Source: RGIG8244 sp045639325 (GTDB lineage: Bacteria; Verrucomicrobiota; Lentisphaeria; Victivallales; UBA1829). Taken from it: a stretch of 31,845 bases of DNA. The stretch covers positions 1 through 31,845 of the forward strand of contig JAZUCU010000059.1 of NCBI GenBank assembly GCA_045639325.1, read 5' to 3'. The notes under the pieces were generated by a model, which saw only the letters and a program-made list of their open reading frames with translations, did no database searches and was not told where the DNA came from. Position 1 is the stretch's first letter. Every line of letters starts with the position of its first letter. Positions 16,102 through 24,719 of the stretch are shown piece after piece. The position numbers and the translations under genes were made by a program.

Positions 16102-16175
16102 TGGTTACCCCGTCAGGATTCGAACCTGAACTAAGTGGACCAAAACCACTTGTGCTACCGTTACACCACGGGGTA
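16102..16175 (-). tRNA. tRNA-Gln (UUG)
   Basis: The minus strand folds into a full cloverleaf of 74 bases: acceptor TACCCCG/CGGGGTA with A73 and an encoded CCA, D-arm GTGTAACGGTAGCAC, anticodon stem AGTGG/CCACT around loop TTTTGGT, and T-arm with GGTTCGAATCC. The anticodon is TTG, so it reads Gln codon CAA (and CAG by wobble). U1-A72 fits bacterial Gln tRNAs. A T-rich run (TTTTTTGTTTT) follows the CCA and likely ends transcription. Confidence 0.97.
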
Positions 16176-16268
16176 ATCAATGACGTATACTTTAGCATCA
16201 AATTTTAAAAATTCCAGTCGAAAAATAAAAAACTTTTGAAAAAAAGATAAAAAAAAGGGTCGTCATGA

Positions 16269-16296
16269 TTGATTTTTCCTGATTTTGCAGTATATT
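16269..16296 (+). promoter_or_regulatory. Promoter of the skp-lpxD operon
   Basis: TTGATT (16269-16274), a 16-base spacer and TATATT (16291-16296), with the start codon of skp at 16334. The CAG before the -10 is also found in the tRNA-Lys and pseudopilin promoters. Confidence 0.7.
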
Positions 16297-16333
16297 CGTA
16301 GGTATGTATAAAAAAATCGAAAGGACTGTCCTC

Positions 16334-16915
16334 ATGAAACATTTTATTCTGTTATGCCTGCTGTGTCTCAGCTGCTTCGCCGTCACTGCGGCGGAATTGA
16401 AAGTCGCACTCGTCGATATGCGTACCGTTTTCCGGGATTATGAAAAAACAAAAGTTGTGGAAAAGAAACTCCAGGAACAAATGGATACTTTCCGTGACTA
16501 TTCCAAGAAACTGGCAGCTCAGATCCAGACCTTGAAAAAAGAATTTGAAACCGTCCGGGATCAATCCCAGAACAATTTTGCATTGACTCCGGCGGAACAG
16601 CAGAACAAAAAGATGAAGGCGCGGGAATTGTATGAACGTCTCGCCATCAAAGATGCAGAATTGAAAAACTATGCAAAATCACGTCAGGAACAGATCCGGA
16701 CAGCATACGAAAAAATGCGGACCGAAATCCTCAATGAAATCCGTGTCGTTGTTTCTGCGCAGGCTCAGCTGCAGGGGATCCATCTGGTTCTGGACAGCTC
16801 CGGCGCAACCAGCAATGACATCAGCCCGGTGATTTATTTCACACCGTCGCTGGATATCACAAAGCAGGTTCTTGAAAACCTGAACCGGGATTACAAAGCA
16901 AAAGGTAAAAAATAA
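16334..16915 (+). CDS. skp: OmpH/Skp-family periplasmic chaperone
   Basis: The ATG at 16334 follows AAAGGA and opens a signal peptide (MKHFILLCLLCLSCFAVTAA), giving 193 residues. The mature protein begins KVALVDMRTVFRDYEKTK, the conserved start of Skp (usually KIAVVD...F). A long charged coiled-coil region (about 40-130, many Glu/Lys/Gln) forms the two tentacles. The C-terminal part returns to the body with GIHLVLDSSG and ISPVIYFTPSLDIT, as in the family. Skp holds unfolded outer-membrane proteins in the periplasm. The next gene, 21 bases on, is lpxD, the classical skp-lpxD order of Gram-negative bacteria, though bamA is not upstream here. Confidence 0.93.
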   Translation: MKHFILLCLLCLSCFAVTAAELKVALVDMRTVFRDYEKTKVVEKKLQEQMDTFRDYSKKLAAQIQTLKKEFETVRDQSQNNFALTPAEQQNKKMKARELYERLAIKDAELKNYAKSRQEQIRTAYEKMRTEILNEIRVVVSAQAQLQGIHLVLDSSGATSNDISPVIYFTPSLDITKQVLENLNRDYKAKGKK

Positions 16916-16936
16916 TTAACATAAGGAAAAATCAAC

Positions 16937-17974
16937 ATGTCAAAAGAGTATAAAGCATCTGAAATCGCGCAGCTTATCAATGGAACACTGAAAGGTTGTG
17001 ACGTCACCGTCAACGGCGTCAACTCCCTCAAAATGGCAGAAGAAGGGAACGTCTCTTTTCTCCATAATACAAAATATATTCCCCAGCTGAAAGACACAAA
17101 AGCATCTGCCGTGCTCGTCCCCGCGGACTGGCAGAATGAACCGGCAGAAGGCAAAGCATTGATTCTCTGTGCCGCCCCTGATAAAGCCTTTACAAAAGTC
17201 TGTGCCACGTTCGCTCCCGATCCGCTTCAGTTCGAAATGAGCATCCACCCCATGGCATACGTACACCCGACTGCCACCGTGGAAGAAGGTGCACACGTCG
17301 GTCCCTATGCCATCGTGGAAGAAGGTGCATTCGTCGGTAAAGGTGCCATCATCCGTGCCGGTGCCTATATCGGCCAATTCGCAAGCGTCGGGGAAGATAC
17401 GGTCATCGCTCCCAACGTCTCCATCATGCAGAGATGTATTGTCGGTAAAAAATGTATCATTCACGCTGGTGCAACCATCGGTGCGGACGGCTTCGGTTTC
17501 ACCCCCACCTTCCGCGGACTCGTCAAGGTTCCCCAGAATGGTATCGTTGTAATCGGTGATGACGTGGAAATCGGTGCAAACTCCACCATTGACCGCGCAA
17601 GATTCGGCAAAACTGTCATCAAGAGAAACGTCAAAATCGACAATCTGGTACATGTTGCTCATAACGTTGTTGTCGGCGAATCTTCTGTACTGATCGGGCA
17701 GTGCGGTATTGCAGGCAGTGTGGAAATCGGTCGCGGCGTTGTTGTTGCAGCACAGGCTGGGATCAATGGCCATATCACTCTGGGTGACGGCTGTACCGTT
17801 GCCGGTGCCTCTGCCGCACAGCGCAGTGTTGCCCCCGGTACGATGGTGATCGGTCTCCCCGCAGAATCTCAGGAAGACTTCATCCACCGTCACCTGCTTC
17901 CCCGCAAGGTCAAGAAGCTGGAAGACAAAATTGCGAAACTGGAAGCACTTCTTGCTGAAAAAGTAAAAGAATAA
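16937..17974 (+). CDS. lpxD: UDP-3-O-acylglucosamine N-acyltransferase
   Basis: LpxD adds the second acyl chain in lipid A synthesis, transferring an acyl group from acyl-ACP to the amine of UDP-3-O-acyl-glucosamine. The 345-residue length is usual. The N-terminal uridine-binding domain (about 1-100) contains VNSLKMAEEGNVSFLHN. It is followed by a long left-handed beta-helix of hexapeptide repeats (about 105-300) such as ATVEEGAHVGPYAIVEEGAF. HVAHNVVVGE supplies the catalytic His, and GADGFGF the conserved Gly-rich loop. The C-terminal helix (KVKKLEDKIAKLEALL) is typical. The ribosome site is ATAAGGAAAA. The stop codon shares its last A with the ATG of the regulator that follows (TAATG). It shows that this organism makes lipid A. 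Confidence 0.96.
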   Translation: MSKEYKASEIAQLINGTLKGCDVTVNGVNSLKMAEEGNVSFLHNTKYIPQLKDTKASAVLVPADWQNEPAEGKALILCAAPDKAFTKVCATFAPDPLQFEMSIHPMAYVHPTATVEEGAHVGPYAIVEEGAFVGKGAIIRAGAYIGQFASVGEDTVIAPNVSIMQRCIVGKKCIIHAGATIGADGFGFTPTFRGLVKVPQNGIVVIGDDVEIGANSTIDRARFGKTVIKRNVKIDNLVHVAHNVVVGESSVLIGQCGIAGSVEIGRGVVVAAQAGINGHITLGDGCTVAGASAAQRSVAPGTMVIGLPAESQEDFIHRHLLPRKVKKLEDKIAKLEALLAEKVKE

Positions 17975-19530
17975 TGAATAAAAAAGTCAAAGATCTTGAG
18001 ATTGCGATCCTTCATCAGATCAGCCGGGCAGTGCTGCAGGAACATAATGCCGCACTGCTCCTGAAAAACGTACTGGATGTGCTGTCTCATGAAATCGGGT
18101 TCCAGCGCGGAACGTTTACCCTTCTGCGCGATGACACCCTTTACATCGAGGCATCTCAAGGCTTGACGGAAGAAGAAATCAAGCGTGGGAAATATCAGCT
18201 GGGCGAAGGAATCACCGGCAAAGTCGCAGAAATCGCCGCCCCCATTCTTATCCCCGATATTTCCAAAGACCCCAACTTTCTGAACCGTACCCGTACCAGA
18301 AACAAGGTACACGATACCGCATTCCTCTGCGTCCCCATTATCCGGCTGGATAAAGTTATCGGCACGCTTTCCATGGACCGGCAGGTTACGCCCGATGTTG
18401 ATTTGCAGCGTGACATGCAGCTGTTGGAAACCGTGGCGAACATTATGGCGGACCCGCTGGAAATCTGCCTGCGCCGTCACGAAGAACGGGAAAAACTTCT
18501 CGCGGAAAACCAGAGACTGCGCGATGAACTCGATGGCAGAACCTCTGCCCCTCCGGACATCATCGGCAACTGCAACAGTATGCGTGCTGTTTATGCGAAA
18601 ATCGAACAGGTGGCGGCGACCAATGCGCCCGTCATGATTTGCGGCAGAATGGGCACAGGCAAAGAACAGGTAGCACGGGCAATCTGGAAAAAAAGTACCA
18701 GAAAGAATAATCCATTCATCTCGGTCAGCTGTACCGCCATGACGGAAAATCAACTGGATCGGGAATTATTCGGATACGAAAAAGAAAACGCCGCCGGTGT
18801 AATGGAACATTTTCCCGGCAGATTGGAAGCCGCAGATGGCGGTACATTATATCTGGGAGAAATCGGCGAACTGCCCCCTGCCCTGCAAATCAAATTCGTC
18901 CGGTTCATGCAGGAACATTCCTTTCTCCCGGGGAACATGACAGGTGAAATTTCTCTTGACGTGCGGATCATTGCAGCATCCGAACTGGATTTGGAATCTC
19001 TGATCAAAAAAGGTTCCTTTCGGGAAGACCTTTATTACCGCTTGAATGTATTCCCGATCCACCTGCCGGAATTGCGTCACCGCCGCAGTGATATCATTCT
19101 CCTTGCAGAACATTTTCTGGAAAAATTCTGCCGAATGTACGGAAAACAAATCAACCGCATCTCCACCCCTGCCATCAGTACCATGATGGGATATCATTGG
19201 CCGGGCAACGTCCGGGAAATGGAAAACTGTATGGAACGTGCCGTCCTTTCCGCAAAAGAAGATGTGATCACTGGCAGCGACCTGCCGCCATCCCTTCAAA
19301 CTGCAGAAGAAAGCATGGCCGGCCGCCCCCATCATCACAACACTACGACTCACGCGGATTTTGAAACATTGGTCAACACCTACGAACGGGAATTGATTGT
19401 GGAAGCCTTGAAAGCGAACCGGGGCAATGTTTCTGCAGCAGCCCGTGCATTGAACTTATCCAACCGGATTATTCACTATAAAATCCGGAAACTGCATATC
19501 ACGCCCGAATGGTACCGGATACGCAGCTAA
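17974..19530 (+). CDS. NtrC/NifA-like regulator (GAF, AAA+, Fis HTH) lacking GAFTGA and the Walker B Asp
   Basis: The 518-residue protein has a GAF domain (about 10-170), a coiled linker, an AAA+ domain (about 195-435) and a Fis-type helix-turn-helix at the end (GNVSAAARALNLSNRIIHYK). Layout matches NifA. Walker A is intact (GRMGTGKE, about 224-231), and the arginine-finger segment FREDLYYRLNVF and sensor WPGNVREMEN are intact. Two key parts are not. At 271-276 the GAFTGA loop reads ENAAGV, without change in spacing. In Walker B, usually LDEIGE, residue 295 is Gly (YLGEIGE). Sigma54 contact through GAFTGA should fail and ATP hydrolysis is probably impaired. Precedents for family members without GAFTGA that work with sigma70 are TyrR and Rhodobacter capsulatus NtrC. 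It is coupled to lpxD by a TAATG overlap. Confidence 0.88.
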   Translation: MNKKVKDLEIAILHQISRAVLQEHNAALLLKNVLDVLSHEIGFQRGTFTLLRDDTLYIEASQGLTEEEIKRGKYQLGEGITGKVAEIAAPILIPDISKDPNFLNRTRTRNKVHDTAFLCVPIIRLDKVIGTLSMDRQVTPDVDLQRDMQLLETVANIMADPLEICLRRHEEREKLLAENQRLRDELDGRTSAPPDIIGNCNSMRAVYAKIEQVAATNAPVMICGRMGTGKEQVARAIWKKSTRKNNPFISVSCTAMTENQLDRELFGYEKENAAGVMEHFPGRLEAADGGTLYLGEIGELPPALQIKFVRFMQEHSFLPGNMTGEISLDVRIIAASELDLESLIKKGSFREDLYYRLNVFPIHLPELRHRRSDIILLAEHFLEKFCRMYGKQINRISTPAISTMMGYHWPGNVREMENCMERAVLSAKEDVITGSDLPPSLQTAEESMAGRPHHHNTTTHADFETLVNTYERELIVEALKANRGNVSAAARALNLSNRIIHYKIRKLHITPEWYRIRS

Positions 19531-19556
19531 CTCGAACTGAGCTGCAACCTTTTTAC
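19523..19556 (+). terminator. Candidate terminator after the skp-lpxD-regulator operon
   Basis: GCAGCT (19523-19528) pairs with AGCTGC (19540-19545), then AACCTTTTT follows. The stem overlaps the stop codon of the regulator gene. It is short, so moderate confidence. Confidence 0.45.
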
Positions 19557-19601
19557 TGCCATAGGATTAACAACTAATTTCAATAAAAAATATTTTTTTT
19601 A

Positions 19602-19630
19602 CTTTCATTTTAAAAAAAGTGTGCTATATT
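19602..19630 (+). promoter_or_regulatory. Candidate promoter of the SDR gene
   Basis: GTGCTATATTATTATTG carries TATATT at 19625-19630 with the GTGC lead found at 31522-31530 on the minus strand. The -35 is weak (CTTTCA or TTTCAT at 19602-19608). Confidence 0.45.
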
Positions 19631-19694
19631 ATTATTGTGTCTTTACACTCATTGTGAAGGCAAAAATTGATTGTACTGAGCATAATACTAACTT

Positions 19695-20864
19695 ATGGGG
19701 CTGTTTAACCAAAATAAGAATAAAAACAGTCTTCCATGCAGAATGGAGTATAGAACATTGAAAATCTTATTGACAGGTATCACCGGATTGGTCGGTGCGT
19801 CCGTAGTAACAGCACTTCTCCGCAAGTATTCCGATTACGAAGTTGTCGCAATTTGCCGTACCGGTCGTAACCAGACAGCTCAGGGCCGTGTGGAACGGAC
19901 CATCGCAGAACAGTGTGCGTTTGATGGCTTCCCCGGTGAAGAAGCAGAATTGATGAAACGCATTACAGTGGTCAATGGCGACGTCACTCAGCTCCCCTTC
20001 GATGAACTCGCAAAATATGGTCCCTATGATACCATGTTCCATTGCGCAGCAGACGTCAACCTGGGTAAAGACCCCGAAGGTAAAACCTATGCGACAAACA
20101 TGAACGGTACAATTAATGCAATCGAAGCCGTCCGCAGATTCAACATCCCCAACCTCCATTATGTCAGTACCGCATACGTCGCCGGCACCAGCGTCGGCAC
20201 AGTGATGGAAGATGATATGCCCGCAACCGGTTGGATCAACTCCTACGAACGCAGTAAATTCAATGCTGAAAAACTCGTCCGTGAATCCGGTATCCCCTTC
20301 TCCATCTACCGTCCCTCCATCATCGTCGGACGTCTCAAAGATGGTCTGATCCGCAAGCCGCTGGCATTCTACCGTATTCTCGAATTCTTCGGCAGACTGA
20401 AAAGTCACCGCTGCCACAAATTGGGTATTGCTCCCAATGCACCGCTGGAACTCAGCCTCCGCCTCGAAAGCGGTACATCCGATAAAATCTACTTCGTCCC
20501 CGTGGATTATGTTCAGAATGCAATCGCAAGTCTGTTCCTCCACCCGACTGTGAACAAAACATATCACATCACTGGCGAAAGCCCCGTCAGCACGGAGATG
20601 ATCGCAGTAGCATGCTCCACCATCCTCAAGGCAACCGGCTTGCAGGTCGTGGATAAAGTGGATAACCCCACCGGCGAAGAGCAGCTCCTGAACAAGATGA
20701 TCGAAGACCTGAAGCCCTACTTCACAACTCAGATCACATTCGACAACTCCAACGTTCGCAGCACACTCGGTCCCGAAGTGTTGGATTGGAAACAGGACCT
20801 CGACTTCCTGAAACGGATGGCATACTCCTACTACAAACAGGAAATGCCGGACTTGGTCGATTGA
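19695..20864 (+). CDS. SDR-family NAD(P)-dependent protein, thioester-reductase-domain-like
   Basis: The protein is an extended short-chain dehydrogenase of the type found as reductase domains in carboxylate reductases and fatty acyl-CoA reductases (NAD_binding_4). It has ILLTGITGLVGASV for the NAD(P) Rossmann loop, the FHCAADVNLG strand, YVSTAYVAGTS with the active-site Ser/Thr, and YERSKFNAEK with the catalytic Tyr-x-x-x-Lys, then YRPSIIVGR. Here it is free-standing, without adenylation or carrier domains. The start is uncertain: ATG 19695 and ATG 19743 lack a ribosome site, while TTG 19758, 9 bases after GGAG, would begin MKILLTGITG, ideal for this fold. The substrate is unknown. A strong terminator follows the stop. 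Confidence 0.85.
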   Translation: MGLFNQNKNKNSLPCRMEYRTLKILLTGITGLVGASVVTALLRKYSDYEVVAICRTGRNQTAQGRVERTIAEQCAFDGFPGEEAELMKRITVVNGDVTQLPFDELAKYGPYDTMFHCAADVNLGKDPEGKTYATNMNGTINAIEAVRRFNIPNLHYVSTAYVAGTSVGTVMEDDMPATGWINSYERSKFNAEKLVRESGIPFSIYRPSIIVGRLKDGLIRKPLAFYRILEFFGRLKSHRCHKLGIAPNAPLELSLRLESGTSDKIYFVPVDYVQNAIASLFLHPTVNKTYHITGESPVSTEMIAVACSTILKATGLQVVDKVDNPTGEEQLLNKMIEDLKPYFTTQITFDNSNVRSTLGPEVLDWKQDLDFLKRMAYSYYKQEMPDLVD

Positions 20865-20894
20865 ATAATTGATCATTGAAAAAATTGATTTTCA

Positions 20895-20928
20895 GGAACA
20901 GAATTTCACGATTCTGTTCCTTTTTTTT
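20895..20928 (+). terminator. Strong intrinsic terminator between the SDR gene and phoA
   Basis: GGAACAGAAT (20895-20904), loop TTCACG, ATTCTGTTCC (20911-20920), then eight T. A perfect 10-bp stem with T-run. It lies only 27 bases before the phoA ATG, so it may also act as an attenuator for phoA. Confidence 0.92.
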
Positions 20929-20955
20929 CAAAATTTTTTTGTAAGGGAAAAAAAC

Positions 20956-22305
20956 ATGAAAAGACAAATCGCAAAATTTTTCGCAACATTCGCATTCTCA
21001 TTCCTCTTTGTTCTGCTCTGCAGCGCAAATGAGCGCGTTAAATATGTGTTCCTGTTCATCGGGGACGGCATGTCCACTCCCCAACGCATGATTGCAGAAG
21101 AATTCTCAATGAAACTCGGCAATGGCAAACTGGAAATCAATCACATGCCTTATCACGGTACAACCCGTACCGCTTCTGCCAATTCCTTGGTCACGGACTC
21201 CGCCGCGGCTGCAACAGCCATCGCCTGCGGTGTGAAGACCAACAATTCCAAACTCGGTGTCGATCCGAACAACAAACGTTTGGAATCCGTCGCAGAAGTT
21301 GCAAAGAAAAAAGGCAAAAAAGTCGGTATCATTACATCCGTCACAATCAACCACGCCACTCCCGGCGGATTCTATGCACATCAGCCGAACCGTAATCAAT
21401 ACTACAAAATCGGGTTGGATATGATCGCATCCAATTTCGATTATTTTGGCGGTGGCGGCATGGCTGCTGCAGATAAGAAAAGTGACCCCGCTTACCGCGG
21501 CAACCTTTACGAACTGGCTAAAAAGGCCGGATATAAAGTCGTCTTCGGCAAAGAAGGTTTCGACTCCGTTACTGCCAACGACAAAAAAGTCTGGGCTGTT
21601 GGTTCCGAAGGCGCACTGCCGTACAACATTTCCGGCAGCAATGGTCTTCCCACACTGGCAGACTTCACCCGTCAGGGCATTCAGGTTCTGGATAACCCCA
21701 ACGGCTTCTTCATGATGGTGGAAGGCGGTGCCATTGACTGGGCTGGCCATGCCAATGTGGCAGCAGAAAATCTCCATGAAGTGCTGGGCTTCAATGAAGC
21801 CGTCAAAGTCGCAATGGAATTCGCAAAGAAACACCCCAACGATACGCTGATCGTCGTCACCGGCGACCACGAAACAGGCGGTATGACCATGGGTTTTGCC
21901 GGATCCGGCTACAATTTGTGGGTGGAACGCCTGACGCATCAGAAGATGTATGTCTACGATTTCCAGAATTTGGTACAAGCCAAACAGAAGCAAAACCCGA
22001 AACTGACATTTGATGATATCAAAGCTGATATCACAAAAAATTTCGGTCTGAAGTTCACAAATAATAAAAAAGATCCCATGTGCGTAAATGCAAATCAACT
22101 CAAGATTTTGCAAAAAGGATTCAAAGATAAAAAACTGGCAAAGGCCTTGAGTCGCGTCATGAGCGATAAAGCAGGTATCGGCTGGACTTCCGGTGCTCAC
22201 ACTGCCCTGCCCGTACTGACAACCACGCAAGGCAAAAATGCGGAAGTTTTCAAAGGTATGATTGATAATACCGACATTTCAAACCGTCTCAAACCCATGA
22301 TGTAA
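20956..22305 (+). CDS. phoA: Alkaline phosphatase, secreted
   Basis: The ATG at 20956 (ribosome site TAAGGGA) gives 449 residues with a signal peptide (KRQIAKFFATFAFSFLFVL). Catalytic parts of the alkaline phosphatase family are all there: VFLFIGDGMS for the first metal Asp, VTDSAAAATA with the phosphorylated Ser, MMVEGGAIDWAGHAN, VVTGDHETGGM, and GWTSGAHTALPV near the end. It removes phosphate from many esters in the periplasm using zinc and magnesium. It is followed after 7 bases by a YibE/F membrane gene. Phosphate starvation control is common in the family, but I saw no Pho box and no promoter between the upstream terminator and the ATG. Confidence 0.93.
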   Translation: MKRQIAKFFATFAFSFLFVLLCSANERVKYVFLFIGDGMSTPQRMIAEEFSMKLGNGKLEINHMPYHGTTRTASANSLVTDSAAAATAIACGVKTNNSKLGVDPNNKRLESVAEVAKKKGKKVGIITSVTINHATPGGFYAHQPNRNQYYKIGLDMIASNFDYFGGGGMAAADKKSDPAYRGNLYELAKKAGYKVVFGKEGFDSVTANDKKVWAVGSEGALPYNISGSNGLPTLADFTRQGIQVLDNPNGFFMMVEGGAIDWAGHANVAAENLHEVLGFNEAVKVAMEFAKKHPNDTLIVVTGDHETGGMTMGFAGSGYNLWVERLTHQKMYVYDFQNLVQAKQKQNPKLTFDDIKADITKNFGLKFTNNKKDPMCVNANQLKILQKGFKDKKLAKALSRVMSDKAGIGWTSGAHTALPVLTTTQGKNAEVFKGMIDNTDISNRLKPMM

Positions 22306-22312
22306 TTCCCCC

Positions 22313-23449
22313 ATGAAACATTGTGTCCGGCAGGAGATTATTACAAGTCTCGTACTTGCGTTTTTCTGTGTAATTCTGTTCTTTCTTCCACGGAGTGAAA
22401 GCGCCTTCACACAAAATGGAAAACGGGAAAAAGCGGTTGTTCTTTCCGTGGACAACAGCCATATTTCCATGCACGGGCACCTGAAATACGGGTCGCAGGA
22501 TTTAACCGTCCGGCTCAAAAGCGGCAAATACAAAGGTCAAGTCTTTGCCGCTGCCAACGAAATGCGTGCCCAGCTGGAACTGGATAAAGATTTCAAGCCC
22601 GGCGATCACATTCTGGTCAATATACTGCCGGATGCCACCCCCGGAAAATCAATCTTGATTGCCCAGGATCATGACCGCATGTTCTGGTTCTGGATTCTGG
22701 TTGGGACCTTCTGCGTTGCCTTGTGCGCCTTCGGCAGATGGACCGGAGTAAAAGCATTGCTGAGTTTCATTTTCAGCTGTGCCATGATTTGGAAAATCGT
22801 AATCCCTCTCATGCTCAAAGGATACAATGCCATCTGGATTTCCTTTGCCTGTGTCTGCCTTTTGACCGCAATCATTCAATTCCTGATTGCCGGGCTGAAC
22901 CGACGCGGATTAACTGCATTCCTCGGAGCAATTTCCGGCGTTTTCCTTGGCGCATTGACGGCATGGATTTTCACACTGCTGTTAAAAATCAACGGAGCAG
23001 TACTCCCTTATTCCCAGGCATTATTGTATTCCGGATATGAAGTCTTGAATTTGCAGAATATCTTCATCGGGGCCATGATTCTGGCATCCAGCGGAGCCGT
23101 CATGGACCTGGCTATGGATATCAGCACCGGCATGAGCGAAATCGTCACCCATTCACCGGACATCACACGCAAAAAACTGGTATCTTCCGGCATGGAGATC
23201 GGACGCAATGTTGTAGGAACCATGACGACCACTTTACTGTTGGCGTATTCCGGCGGATACATCACCCTCCTGATGATGTTTTACGTTCAGGGCAATAACC
23301 CGATGGATTTTCTGAACAACCCGCTGGTGGCATCCGAAGCAGTCAAAACTCTGATCGGCAGTTTTGCCCTTGTCCTGGTCGCACCGCTGACCGCTCTGAT
23401 TGGCGGTTTTTTCTTTAAAAATATAAAAAAAATAACTTGTAATCACTGA
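22313..23449 (+). CDS. YibE/F-family multispanning membrane protein
   Basis: The 378-residue protein has one N-terminal membrane span, a soluble periplasmic-type domain (about 35-120, with VLSVDNS, YKGQVFAA and FKPGDHILVNI), and then about seven spans. ILASSGAVMDLAMDISTGM and GRNVVGTMTTTLLLAYSGGY are hallmark stretches of the YibE/F family (PF07907). The family is widespread but has no proved transport substrate. There is no ribosome site before the ATG, 7 bases after phoA, so it is probably translated by coupling. Its partner role with the phosphatase is only suggested by position. Confidence 0.85.
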   Translation: MKHCVRQEIITSLVLAFFCVILFFLPRSESAFTQNGKREKAVVLSVDNSHISMHGHLKYGSQDLTVRLKSGKYKGQVFAAANEMRAQLELDKDFKPGDHILVNILPDATPGKSILIAQDHDRMFWFWILVGTFCVALCAFGRWTGVKALLSFIFSCAMIWKIVIPLMLKGYNAIWISFACVCLLTAIIQFLIAGLNRRGLTAFLGAISGVFLGALTAWIFTLLLKINGAVLPYSQALLYSGYEVLNLQNIFIGAMILASSGAVMDLAMDISTGMSEIVTHSPDITRKKLVSSGMEIGRNVVGTMTTTLLLAYSGGYITLLMMFYVQGNNPMDFLNNPLVASEAVKTLIGSFALVLVAPLTALIGGFFFKNIKKITCNH

Positions 23450-23464
23450 AACTTGTATTACATT
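23437..23464 (+). promoter_or_regulatory. Candidate promoter of the metK operon
   Basis: TTGTAA (23437-23442), 16-base spacer, TACATT (23459-23464). The leader to the metK ATG is only about 40 bases, so there is no room for a SAM riboswitch. Confidence 0.45.
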
Positions 23465-23510
23465 ACTCATGATGAAAAATTAACTTCAGAACAGAAGAAA
23501 GGAAAAGATC

Positions 23511-24704
23511 ATGAGTAAGATCAATGCACCACACATTTTCACATCTGAATCCGTATCAGAAGGACATCCCGATAAGGTCTCTGACCAGATTTCCGATGCC
23601 ATTCTCGACGCATGCATTAAGCAGGATCCCATGAGCCGTGTGGCATGTGAAACTCTTTGCACAACGGATTTGATTGTCATTTCCGGCGAAATCACAACAA
23701 AAGCAAAAGTCAACTGGGAAGCCATCGCTCGCGATGTCGTCCGCCAGATCGGCTACACAAGCACAGATATCGGTTTCTGCGCCGATGACTGCAAAGTCTT
23801 TGTCTGCATCCACGCACAGTCCGGTGATATCTCTCAGGGTGTTACCGAAGGCGAAGGTCTCTACAAAGAACAGGGCGCCGGTGACCAGGGTATGATGTTC
23901 GGTTATGCAAGTAACGAAACTGCAGAATTGATGCCCGCTCCCATCCTGTATTCTCACAAGATCGTGGAAGAACTGGCACGTCTCAGAAAAGCGGAACCTG
24001 AAAAATATGCATTCCTCCGCCCCGACTCCAAGAGTCAGGTTTCCATGTCCTACAAGGATGGAAAACCGGAAAAAGTGGAAACGGTCGTCGTTTCTCATCA
24101 GCACACCCCGGATATGAACATTGCCGACCTGGAAAAACTCGTCAAGGAAGTCACAGAAAAAGTCATTCCTGCTGAATTCCGCACCGGTGAAATCAAATAC
24201 TTCGTCAACCCCACCGGACGTTTTGTTGTCGGCGGCCCCAATGGCGATACCGGTCTCACAGGCCGTAAAATCATCGTTGACACATACGGCGGCGTCGGTT
24301 CTCATGGCGGCGGCGCATTCTCCGGTAAGGACCCGACAAAGGTCGACCGCAGTGCTGCTTACATGTGCCGTTACATGGCAAAGAACATCGTTGCAGCCGG
24401 TTTGGCAGATAAATGCGAAATCCAGGTTGCTTATGCAATCGGCGTCGCTCAGCCCCTCTCCGTCAACGTCACAACATACGGCACTGGCAAACTCTCCGAT
24501 GCCGATCTGGAAAAAGTCGTCCGCGAAGGCTTTGACATGCGCCCGGCTGCCATCCTCGATACGTTGAAACTCCGTTATCCTGCCGGCTGGAGCTATCAGG
24601 ATACCGCTGCTTACGGTCACTTCGGCAGAGATATCTTCCCCTGGGAAAAAGTCGATAAAGTCGACGCCCTCCGCGCTGCAGCTGAAAAATTCATCAACGC
24701 TTGA
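23511..24704 (+). CDS. metK: S-adenosylmethionine synthetase
   Basis: MetK joins methionine and ATP to make SAM. The 397-residue length is normal. Signatures: SEGHPDKVSDQISDAILD at the N terminus with the catalytic His, GAGDQGMMFGYA for ATP binding, and GGAFSGKDPTKVDRSAAY for phosphate and metal binding. The ribosome site is GAAAGGAAAAG. A PfkB kinase gene follows after 15 bases, then ahcY, giving a complete SAM-to-homocysteine-and-adenosine route in one operon; only the methionine synthase step is missing nearby. Confidence 0.98.
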   Translation: MSKINAPHIFTSESVSEGHPDKVSDQISDAILDACIKQDPMSRVACETLCTTDLIVISGEITTKAKVNWEAIARDVVRQIGYTSTDIGFCADDCKVFVCIHAQSGDISQGVTEGEGLYKEQGAGDQGMMFGYASNETAELMPAPILYSHKIVEELARLRKAEPEKYAFLRPDSKSQVSMSYKDGKPEKVETVVVSHQHTPDMNIADLEKLVKEVTEKVIPAEFRTGEIKYFVNPTGRFVVGGPNGDTGLTGRKIIVDTYGGVGSHGGGAFSGKDPTKVDRSAAYMCRYMAKNIVAAGLADKCEIQVAYAIGVAQPLSVNVTTYGTGKLSDADLEKVVREGFDMRPAAILDTLKLRYPAGWSYQDTAAYGHFGRDIFPWEKVDKVDALRAAAEKFINA

Positions 24705-24719
24705 CACTGGGAGACCCCG

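Noticed and set aside
23450..23510. SAM riboswitch before metK
   Set aside because: The gap is too short and has none of the paired elements of known SAM riboswitches.
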